Source: Niebla homalea (lineage: Eukaryota > Ascomycota > Lecanoromycetes > Lecanorales > Ramalinaceae). Taken from it: DNA of 64,000 bases. This document shows positions 36,765-46,676 of this stretch, piece by piece. The notes beneath the pieces are model-generated. The model made no database searches, had not been told where the DNA came from, and saw only the letters and a list, made by a program, of their open reading frames with translations. Position 1 is the stretch's first letter, and every line of letters starts with the position of its first letter. Location of the stretch: contig JAHGAU010000028.1 of NCBI GenBank assembly GCA_019925105.1, forward strand, positions 1 to 64,000, read 5' to 3'. The position numbers were made by a program, and so were the translations under genes.

Positions 36765-38599
36765 ATTTATATTTATATATTACCGCTTTATAGGAATAAA
36801 ATAAAAATTATAGATTAACTTATAAGGTTAAGAATAAATCTTTTATCTTAAGATCTTTTAATTATAAAGTAGAATATAAGAATAACCGCCAGTATTTTAA
36901 GGAGTAAAATAAATATCCTATAAAAATATTGAAACGATTTAATAACGTATTAATAAAGGGCTATTAAGATTAAAAGAGTCCTTTATAAAAGCTCTCCGGA
37001 GCCTTTATAAGGAATTAAAGTCGGCGCTTTTAGACTTAAAAATAACGTTATAAAATAAGAATAAAGCCTTTAAAAGGCGCTAAAAAGTACCTTATTAAAA
37101 CCAAGGATACGCCGTATTATCTTTAACGGGTTACCGAAGTATTAACCTAATATAATAGACTTTATAATAATAAGAATAAATCTTATAACGGAAAAAGTAT
37201 AACCCTTATAAATCTTATAGATTAATTTATAAATTAATACGCGAAATATTTAAATAGAAATTAACTAAGTATAAGTAATTGAATTAACGCCTTAATTTTA
37301 TATAGTTAATAATAACTTAAAATAATAAGGTTAATATCTTATCGATAAAGGTTAACGTAAGATTGAGATAATAAAATTGGGATACTTATTTTATCGATTA
37401 AATACCGAGCTTAATAGTTAAAATTCAATACCGTATACGACCGTAAATATATCGATTATTAATTAAAGAAAAAGGATTTGAAATACGTAAAATAATAGTT
37501 TATTATATGTATAAAAATAACGAATATAAAAAGAGCGAAATATAACCGTCATATATAATACGGTAAAGCAATTAAGAATAAGGAGATTAAAACTTAAAAG
37601 TAAAAATAAAAGGATAAGTAAATAGACTTATATTAAAGTATAATAATTAAGACTTTAATAACGGCCGTTATAACCTTGATAACTTATAAGAATTCTACCC
37701 CCTTATAAATCTAAGGATACCCGTTAAAAGACGTTATTATCGGTATTATATAAACTGCTATACGGACAGGTAAATAGTCGAGTGTATTAGAAAACGAGAT
37801 AATTATATATATGTTTCGAAGACTTTAAGTATATTTAAGGTTGTATTTAATTTATTACTTAAATATATATATATATATATATTATATTAAGAATTTCTTT
37901 TATAAGTAATCCGTTATATAAAGGAGCGAATAAAAGAGTAAACGTTAAAAGGTAATATAATATCGTAATTATTAAAAACTATAAATATTATATTACCGTT
38001 TATATTCGGTTAATAATAATAGACCGAAATATTATTCTCGGGACAATAATACGATATTAATATAATAAAGTAAGATAGTAATAAGATAAAATTAAGATTT
38101 AACGTTAAAGCGTTAAGATACTTTATTTATTTAATCGTAATATTTATTAACTCGGGTATTAAGGAAATATATTATATATATAAGTTAACCGGGGGTGCCG
38201 ATAAGGATAAAGGGCGGAAACTTAATATCCGTTCGGTAATAGAGTTTTAGTTAAGCCGTATTAAGACAAATTAAGTTTATTATTATTTCGATCGGTTACT
38301 TAATAAGTTCGTAAATAATATATTATTTAAAACGGACGCGTTATTTAATTTAATACCCTTTTTCGATTCATTTTATATAATATACTTTATTTATTCGACT
38401 TACTTAATACGCTTTCGATACGCTTACCACTTCCGATTTATTAATGGTAACTACTCGATTTCCGTAAGCGGTACTTTAATTATTAACTTTTTACCTTTTT
38501 TAAGCTGTATCCTCGATTTTTATTAATACCCGGGTTTTAATTTTAGCTTAATAAGTAAGCCGTAAGATAATTCTTTTAATAATAACGAAATTTATGTTA
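36765..38599. other. Decayed AT-rich DNA, nothing recognised
   Basis: A plus-strand frame near 36950-37240 keeps a charged, coding-like composition between stops (YKELKSALLDLKN, then NGLPKY), so a decayed gene or transposase is possible. I could not match it to a family. The rest is featureless. Confidence 0.45.
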
Positions 38600-38895
38600 T
38601 AATATAAGTACAGGACGCAGTATAGTATAAAGTATACGGTATAGTACGGTGCAATACGATACGGTATAGTACGCGGTATAGTACGGTACAGGGTACGCGG
38701 TATAGGGTCCCCAGGGCAGGCCCCCAGAGCAGCCCCCCAGAGCAGCCTTTTAGAGCAGCCTTAAAAAAAGCCTTAAGAATAACCCCTAAGCAGCCCCCGG
38801 AGCAGCCCCCAAGTAGCCCCCAAGCAGCCCCTAGTAAGCCCCCTATTAGCCCCCCTAATTAATCCCTGCGGGTCCCGGTACAGGGGCATTTACCC
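38600..38895 (+). repeat. Unmutated short tandem repeats, C-rich on plus strand
   Basis: First come about ten degenerate units of CGGTATAGTACG (38620-38705), then about a dozen 10-13-bp units around CAGCCCCCAGAG or AAGCAGCCCC (38710-38870). The second part has long C runs and many intact CpA sites, unlike its surroundings. Confidence 0.8.
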
Positions 38896-38897
38896 TT

Positions 38898-39012
38898 AAA
38901 TTGCAAGATCGTCTTAAGTTAAAGACGGTCTTAAGCTGAAGACTACATTAAGGGGGTGACGGTCTTAAATGTAAGACCGTCTTAAGACGGTCACAAGACG
39001 ATCTTGGAATTT
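38898..39012. mobile_element. Hairpin (MITE-like) element with 18-bp inverted arms
   Basis: AAATTGCAAGATCGTCTT at 38898-38915 and its inverted partner at 38995-39012 differ at one base. The 79-bp interior has further nested inverted copies of GACGGTCTTAA, so the whole 115 bp can fold on itself. It is lightly mutated. The arm CAAGATCGTCTT recurs at about 10318-10330. R62 units follow at 39035-39115. No target duplication was assigned. Confidence 0.65.
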
Positions 39013-39034
39013 GAGTGAAGACCGGTAAGGTAAC

Positions 39035-39115
39035 TTATTTCCGAAAAGCCGTTAAAGTACTTATAGTTACGGTTTATCTCCGAGGAGTTATAAAGCCTAA
39101 GTTAATTAAGAAGAT
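39035..39115 (+). repeat. R62 repeat units, third locus
   Basis: CCGTTAAAGTACTTATAG followed by GAGGAGTTATAAAG and TAAGTTAATTAAGAA. It matches the inverted units at 11870-12020 and the tandem units at 10085-10335. Confidence 0.6.
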
Positions 39116-39417
39116 TCATTAAATAAATATTATAATTATTAAATAAAGATTAATCTATTAAAATTTTATATTTAAAATTAAAAAAAATAAGAACTTTAAA
39201 AATAATTTTATTTAATTTAAATAATTTAAATATTATATTAAAAAATACCAATTAAAAATCTTGTATTACCTTACAGAGACCCCTATACCCGAGAAAGTCC
39301 AGTCAACTGTCAGTTAAAGATACTTTTGTCTTAAAGTTGTGTTAAAATATAAGCCGAGTCTATTGCCCGTTTAAAAAATATTACCTTTAAATATACTTTA
39401 CGGTTAACGTCCCTTTT

Positions 39418-39515
39418 AACTTAAAGTTAATTTAAAGTATTTTTAAAGTTATTTTAAAGTTAAATTAAAGTTAAGTTGAAGTTAAGTTAAAGTTACTTTA
39501 AAATTATTTTGGAAA
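39418..39515 (+). repeat. 11-bp tandem repeat, about 9 units
   Basis: Units of the type TTTTAAAGTTA / AATTAAAGTTA / AGTTGAAGTTA follow one another with a strict 11-bp period. A-tracts repeat in helical phase, so intrinsic curvature is likely. Confidence 0.8.
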
Positions 39516-41532
39516 TATTGGATCAGGGATCCTGGTCCTAAGGTATAGCTTATATTTTAAAGGTAAACTTAATACAGATATTATATTTAAAGTTTCCGGT
39601 ACTGGATATTTTTAACTTATTAATTAGCTATTGATATAACTTTATTTTTTATTTTACTTTAAGTATACCGAAATTCTTATTAAAAGTTAAGGATTATACA
39701 TTTAATATAAAGAGTATAATTAATAATATATACGATGCGTTATAATAATTATATATAAGTGTTTTATTATTTAAATTATATATAATACGTTAAACTTAAG
39801 GGTAATATAAAATAATAATACGTAATCATTAAACGTTTTTATTATTAATATAAATATTAAGGAGCTTAAAGAAGTATAACGTAACCTTTAAATACATTAT
39901 ATAATAGGCCCCTTCGCTTAAACTATAGCCCGTTACGTTAATATAATCGCAAATTAACGTTAAGTCTTCCGTTACCCCATTAACTTTTATCCCTATAATA
40001 CTTTAAACCCTTCTACCCTATATATTATATACCTTATTATTAACTTTAAATTCCTTATTTATTATTTAACTTCCCTAGTACCCCTTAACGTAAGATACTA
40101 TTATAGGTATCTGCTACGTATCGCTTATAATCCTTTAATATACCTTAAAATAGTAAAAACGTGTTCATTTACTATTAATAAAGTAGTTAAGAGTATAACT
40201 ATAATTAGTTAATATAAAGAGGCTTTTAAAAAATATTAATTTATAGTCCAGCGTTATTTATAAGGACGTTTTAAGACGCTTATTAATATTTACGTAACTA
40301 AATTATCCCTTCCGGTTAACTGTCTTTTTCTTCCTTACCTTTAATTAATTATAATATAAATTAAGTATATAATATTAAGCTACTTTATTAACTTAGAAAT
40401 CTGCCCTCCATATTAATAATATTCCTATTATTAACGCGTTTTATGCCTTATAATACCTTTATTTTTAATGAATTTTTCCTTAATAAAAGGCTAATATCTT
40501 GTATTTACTTAAATAACTTTCCGTTTTAATTTAAACTTTATTAGATATATATATATATATATTTTTTATTACCTTTATACCTTATAATTAATTATTAAAT
40601 TATAATAAATACCCGCGGGGATATTTAAAAGGTTTAAATAAAGTTTAAGTACCGCGATTATTTATTTTATCGGTCTATTATAGATAAAATTTATTTAAAA
40701 GCAATATATTAACGTTAGCGTAATTCATTATTGAAAAGGTAACTTACCTTATCGTCTTCTTCGTAATTAACGAAAATTCTTTTTAATATAATACCGGCTT
40801 ATCTTTAGCCTTATAAATTATTATTAATCTTACGGATCCCGTACGTTAAGACCTTATCGTTAATATACTTTCTATATAAACCTGACGTTAATATAGGATT
40901 TACGGCCGTTAATATCGATTTTCTTTTCAATATTACTTTAATAATTTAAGAAACGTTAATCGCGGAGTCTTATAGATTCTATAGTATTTTAAGGCTATTA
41001 ACCCTAGGATTCTCGTAATACGTAACGTATTAAGTCTTTTTTTATTACTTTCTAGTATTTTAATAACGTTTTTTTCCCTTAATTCTTAATCTTACGTAAT
41101 TTATAACTTCGTTCTCGGCTCGTTTCCGGTCTATCCCTAATTTAATATTCTATAAGTACCGGCTCTTTATTAATAATGTCTTCCGGTTTTAACCCCGTAA
41201 TTTCTTTTAACATTTTTCTTTTTTTTTCTTTTTTTATTAATATTTTCCTTAATATTATATTCTTACGGGTATAGTCTGTAATATCGTACTTTCACGTAAT
41301 AGATCTTATAGTTTTAATCTGTCGCATTATTAACGATGTAATTAAATAAAAAGGGTACCTTTTAAGGGTTATTCCTAATTATAATTTTATCGGTATAACT
41401 TTACGTACGTTACAATTTTCGGTATAAATGACTTAATTATAAGTATATCGTTACGATAAAATTAATATTTATATTCTGGACGTTAATATTTTTAATATAT
41501 TTCTAAGGTTAAAATTTAATTATCGTAATATT
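39516..41532. other. Decayed AT-rich DNA, nothing recognised
   Basis: A palindromic patch, GGATCAGGGATCCTGGTCC, sits at 39520-39538. Otherwise RIP-mutated sequence without a recognisable element. Confidence 0.5.
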
Positions 41533-41747
41533 TGTCAGGGTTCAGGGGTGTTGGTAGCTGAGGTGCAGGCCCTACCGGGCCTACCCCGGGCCAAGCCCGG
41601 GGTTAGCCCGGCACAAGGAGTGTCACCGACTGGGTATATCAGGGCCTTCGGCCCCTTCACTCCTACACTTCTGTACTTTAATATCTTTAGTTATACGTAA
41701 TATACCCTTTACCTTCCAACCACCGTAAAGGGGCTTATACTTTAATA
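41533..41747 (+). repeat. 5' LTR of Gypsy G1
   Basis: 215 bp, TGTCAGGGTTCAGG to CTTATACTTTAATA (CTTGCACTCTAACA in the partner). It contains a strong hairpin near 41575-41610 (TACCCCGGGCC / CCGGGGTTA) and a long CA/TG-bearing core. Against the 3' LTR nearly all differences are C/T and G/A. Confidence 0.93.
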
Positions 41748-43832
41748 TTATACTAAAGTTAACTTATTTACGCCTTCATAAAAAGTAGCGAAATAAAATA
41801 AAAACTCTTATTAATAATATTCATTAATAACGGACGGTAAGCTAATAATTAAAAACGGTATTAAACGGGCGGTAACTACGGTTAAACGTATAGTGATTAG
41901 CATTTAAACGGGTTATAAAAAAACGTTAATAATTAAAACGGAAGGTTATAATAGCTTTAAATAGGTAAATATTAATTCTATTAAACTATATAAAAAATCG
42001 ATTTAAGGGTTAAACCTTAATAAAAGAATTTAAAGGCTATAAGTAAAATAAACCTTAAAAGAACTATTATAAATCCAATTAAGAATAAACTTATAAAAGC
42101 CTATAGAATCCTTATTTATTACTTACCTTTTTTACTCTTTAAAACCTTTAATTAAGATATTTAATTTTATATTTTTACTCTAATATAAGGTACTTAATAC
42201 CCGGTAGGAAAACCTTTTAAAGGAATATTCTATAATATAAGGGAATAATATTAACGCTATTATAATATAAATTTCATTATTCTACTTTACGATATTACCC
42301 TTATACTACGGAAATCGTTGAACGGAAGGGTTAATAAACCTATCCTTTTCTTTCTTCTTTTCTTTTTCTTTTATTTACCTTTATCCTTTTCTTACTTTAA
42401 TTTATTTTTTACTTATACCTTATTTACCGTAATTATGGATAATAAACCCTAATAACCTTTTTAATTAAAGGCTTTTACAGGTTTTAAATATAATTTCTAA
42501 AGCGGTTTTTAAGGTGACCCTGATTAATTAATATAATTTATCGAGGATAAAGCTTTTTCCCGGCCAAATAAAAAAGATAAGGACCCGATAGATTACTTAG
42601 CTACCAGGAACCCGGTTTTAAATAATAATTACGGGGGATATAAAGACTATATTACCCGTTAACGTTATTATAAATTAAAGGGTACCGCCTTAAAGGAATC
42701 AATTAAATATACTTTATACTTTATAAAGACTTATGCTTATTTTACCTTTTAATCCGTATTATTTAAAAGATTTAAGGAATTCTTAAAATAATTAAATTTT
42801 TTACGTTAAGAATAAAACGTTAATATATAATATTATAAGGACGTAAACGATAAAGTATAAATCCTTTAAATAAAATTAAATAATATTAAGAGGGATTTAT
42901 AATTAGAAATTAACTAAATTATACAGTTATAATAGCGAAACTATTTAGGTATTTTACTCTTGAAGGATCTAGATTAAATTTAAGCGTTAAAAAACTATAA
43001 TTATAAATTAAAAAACCGGAATATTAACCTTATTATTAAGCTTAAAAATCTTCGCCGGAATAATTTAACCTTTTTATTTCACCGATTTACGGCTTTTTTA
43101 ACCCTTTATAAGAAGCTTAAGTTAATTAAAATTAAGGACCCGGAATCCTTTATAAGGGAGAGCTATAGTTAATATTATTTCTTTAAACGTTATATTATTA
43201 TTAAACTCTGTATTAATAAGGATTAATATTTAACGGTTTAAGTTTAAGTTGATTATATTTTAGTATTATTAAAATTAAAAATCCTTAAGTAATTAAAAAC
43301 GGAATATAATGAAAATACCTTATTAAGTTTTTAAACCCTTAAGGAATTTTAAACTTTTTTAAATTGAATTTTTAAAAATATTAATTAAAAAAAAGATTAA
43401 ATTAATAATTTCTCAGCCTTAAAGATATCCAGTAAGGATAAATTTATAATATTTTACTTCGATTTTACCCGCTTAATTAAAGTCTTTAAGTATATAGATC
43501 TCGAGAAAAACCTGAAAATTATAGTCCGTAAATTAATTATCCGACTTTTTATTTAACTTCGTAAAAATCTTCTTTAAGGAAGCTATAATTTAAATAGCCT
43601 AGAAGAGATTTAAGTATATTTAGAAAGGATAAACCGTTTTTAACGTTCAGAATACTATCGTTAATGAAAAACCTTTAAGCTTAATAAAGCCTTATTTAAG
43701 GAAATTAAGGAAACCACGAGAACCCGTATTATTTCCTTTAAACCCCCGGTAAAATAAAAGGTTTCAGAAGGTCCGGGTTCCGATAAATTATTCCCGCCGT
43801 TATAAAGCTAGCTTTTTCTCCGGACGTTAAAT
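41748..43832 (+). pseudogene. Gypsy G1 gag-side internal region
   Basis: By position this holds the gag part of G1, upstream of the nested LTR element. Stops are dense and no capsid or zinc-knuckle motif could be read. A GC-richer stretch near 42570-42660 and a Pro/Lys-coding-like patch near 43740-43800 are the only better preserved parts. Confidence 0.55.
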
Positions 43833-43837
43833 ATTTT

Positions 43838-44012
43838 TGTCAGGGTACTGGAGTAGGTAGGTCCTAGTAATGAATGAATAATAGCTATGAAGGTAGCTAT
43901 GATACAGGTGGTACACGTATGGTAGGTGTGTGCGCCAAGCCCCCCCCCGGGAGCTAGTCCTTATGGGGCAAGTAGGCCGAGCATGGGAGTAAGGCCACTT
44001 GGAACTATAATA
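43838..44012. repeat. Left LTR of element S3
   Basis: 175 bp, from TGTCAGGGTACTGG to GGAACTATAATA (mutated from GGAACCATGACA). It has a run of nine C, against fourteen in the right LTR. Open frames over it on both strands (43827-44051 minus, 43926-44111 plus) are non-coding: they exist only because the LTR is GC-rich. Confidence 0.92.
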
Positions 44013-46009
44013 CGATCCCCTCCTCGACGACGGCGAGCTCCTATAAGCCAATTATTCCATCCATCTATCTCCGGGGCTAGGGATACCGTAGATCTGGCGA
44101 TAATAAAGTAGCATCGATTACCTTAAGGTATTATAATAACTTATATAAAAGTTAAGCAAATCGCATATTAAGAAAAATTGAGAAAAGTTAAGTTTACGGT
44201 TAATATAAACGTAAAAAAATAGAGAAAAAAATCAATAGGAATTAAGTCGATTAACGTATTTTCCGAAGAATAGCCGGGTCGGGTACTTTTTGGTTAAAAA
44301 AGGGCTTAATATAAGGTAAGTAATTATTACCATTATTACTATAGTTTTTTATTAAAGAATTAAATGCCCTTAAAGCAAGTTTACTTATTAACGGGCTCTC
44401 TAAATATTATTTTAGTTTTAAATATTTAAAACTTTCCTAACTTTATTATATAAGAGTAATACGGAGCCCTTACAGGGTATACCGGTATAAATAAGTAAGT
44501 GTCCTGGCTTCAGATATTTAACGTATAGCTTATGACGTAAAATCTCGTCTTTAAAGTAGTTAAGGTAAGTAATTTTAAATTTATCTTTAATAATCTTTTT
44601 GAGATCGTTATTTAGTAATATTTAAGTCGATTAAAATAACCGGGACCGGCTTTAAGAGCTTATGCTCTTAGCTTAACGTACGTTAAGATTATATTAACGT
44701 AAATAATTAACGAATTAACGATATAATATAGGAGTAAAGCCGTCCGCAATTTAATAACGGAGCTTTAAAGTAAGGAGTTTACGTAAGGCCGAGATTTTAT
44801 AAAGCTTAAAGTAACTTAAAAACGTAATTATAATTAAGAATTGGGTATAAAACTTATTAAATATCTTATCTTTCTTACCTTTCTTACCTATACCGAAGTC
44901 TAATAAATATAGTTAAGTATTATATATAAAGACTTTATTATATATATTAAATATACTATCTAAATCTTTAATTATTTAAGTTAATAAGGTATATAGGTTA
45001 TCTAAGAGTAAATTGGCTTAAACTTTAAGTAAATCGAATATATTATCTTTATAGTAATCGCGGATATAGTTTATTTTATCGGACTTATAAGTAAAGAGTA
45101 TAGTACTTTAACGGAATTTTAAATTAAGGTATAATTTTTAATTATTTTATTGCTCCTTTTAACCGCGGAATAGCGGAACGTCTAAATATTTCTTATTCGC
45201 TCTTTATATAGGGATAAACCCGGGTTACGGGGAATATTATAGAGTACGCAGAGTACGCGGGTTGCGTAACATAGGTAATTTTTTAATCTTCGGGATTAAG
45301 GCTTTAATACCGGTAACGACGTCTTTATTATTTAAGTTATAGATATCTTATATAGCCTCCTCTTTAATAATATTATTAAGCTATTCTTTAAGCTTAGTAA
45401 TTTAAATAATACGGGTTTCGGTAAGGTAAGCTTTACGTTCTGGGTAATAAGTTATTTATTTTAAGACGTAAGTTTTTTATTATTATTTCGGTAAATATTT
45501 TAAGATCCATAAAGACGAGTAAGTATACCTAGTATTAAACTATTAATTTATTGAATTCAATTAAGATTATAGCTCCTTATTTATTATAGTAAGATTTTTG
45601 ATTTATTAACGTAAATTACCTAATAATAGGACGACGATATCGTCCTTTTTTACGTTTAAGTTATAATTTAGGTTACTTATAGTGTAGATTGCAGTTTAAG
45701 TATTATAATATAAGTATTAAAGTAATAAAGTAAACAGGGCAAATAGGGTAAAAGTCTTTATAGTTTTTTATTAAGCGGCTTACGTTCTTAGTAACAGTTC
45801 GACGGTATTAAGACGTCCTAGTTAATAAGGATAATATAATTTCCTTATCGTTCAGGGTAATATAGTATAGGTAAAATAGGAGGCTCTATAGTTTCTTACC
45901 AAGCGGCTTAAACTCGATAATAGCCCAATTAATCTTAGCGATGGGAAGCCCGGGTTCTTATAATTTAATTACTATAATGTCGCAGTATAATAACGGATAG
46001 TTATTATTA
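44013..46009. other. Interior of element S3, no recognisable protein
   Basis: The first 90 bp are GC-rich (ATACGATCCCCTCC ... CGGGGCTAGGGATACC); the rest is RIP-mutated. Better preserved GC patches lie at 45170-45290 and 45770-45960. No RT, integrase, gag or transposase signature was found on either strand. Confidence 0.5.
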
Positions 46010-46188
46010 TGTTAGGGTACTGGAGTAGGTAAATCTTAGTAATAAATGAATAATAGCTATGAAGGTAGCTATAATACAGGTGGTATACGTATAGTAGGTG
46101 TATGCGCCAAGCCCCCCCCCCCCCGGGAGCTAGTCCTCATGGGGCAAGTAGGCCGAGCATGGGAGCAAGGCCACTTGGAACCATGACA
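46010..46188. repeat. Right LTR of element S3
   Basis: 179 bp, from TGTTAGGGTACTGG to GGAACCATGACA. It carries a 14-base C run at about 46112-46125, four or five longer than its partner, which accounts for the length difference. Confidence 0.92.
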
Positions 46189-46293
46189 ATTTTACTTATT
46201 AAAAAAACTATTTTTAAGTTAATTACCTTAATTATTAATATAATTAAAATAATATTTAAAAGCGTTCTATTTAAGTTTACTATATTGCCCCCG

Positions 46294-46664
46294 GAGGTGA
46301 CAATAGCCCACGTGTCGGTGAGGATATTCAGTGGTGTAATCGGAATTTCGAAATTTTAGCATTGGACAGACCCGTAGGGTAACGGAAGAGCAATAGGTTT
46401 AAAGGTAACCTTTAAGTGGATTCGGTCGTAGTATTATGGGTTTTCTTGGAAAAAGCATACGAATAAATTTTTACTCTTTAAACGGCCGTAAATACTCTCA
46501 GCCTTTAAAACGAAAGTAAAGGCTGGGTGGACACCGGTTTTTATTCTTAACATAATAAATATCGGGTTTTTACGGTTATTAATAAGGCCAAATGGCCGAG
46601 TATTAGGGAACGCCGGAATTAGCCTAGCTAGATCCGTAGTATAAATCAATCAATCAATCAATCA
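46294..46664 (+). mobile_element. Young 5'-truncated LINE fragment L6, 12-bp TSD
   Basis: A 371-bp LINE 3' end with an ATCA tail is flanked by a perfect 12-bp duplication, ATATTGCCCCCG (46282-46293 and 46665-46676). It is inserted in Gypsy G1. It is the least mutated copy of the 3' region and shows what the family looked like before RIP (GAGGATATTCAGTGGTGTAA against AAGGATATTTAATAGTATAA in L1). The antisense 71-codon frame inside it parallels the one in L1 only because the two are copies of one LINE end. Confidence 0.93.
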
Positions 46665-46676
46665 ATATTGCCCCCG

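Larger units (their letters stand above)
43838..46188. mobile_element. Nested LTR element S3, 2.35 kb, TSD ATTTT
   Basis: Direct LTRs at 43838-44012 (175 bp) and 46010-46188 (179 bp) are flanked by a perfect ATTTT duplication at 43833-43837 and 46189-46193. The 1,997-bp interior is RIP-mutated and shows no gag or pol motif; part of 45300-45950 has coding-like composition on the minus strand (near 45830-45880 it reads LYYITLNDKEIILS) but is unidentified. It is inserted in Gypsy G1 between gag and pol. The element is probably non-autonomous. Confidence 0.9.

Noticed and set aside
43926..44111. Overlapping open frames on both strands, with a similar plus-strand frame at 46102-46359
   Set aside because: They lie in the GC-rich LTRs of S3; low stop density there is a base-composition effect, and they run out into unrelated sequence.
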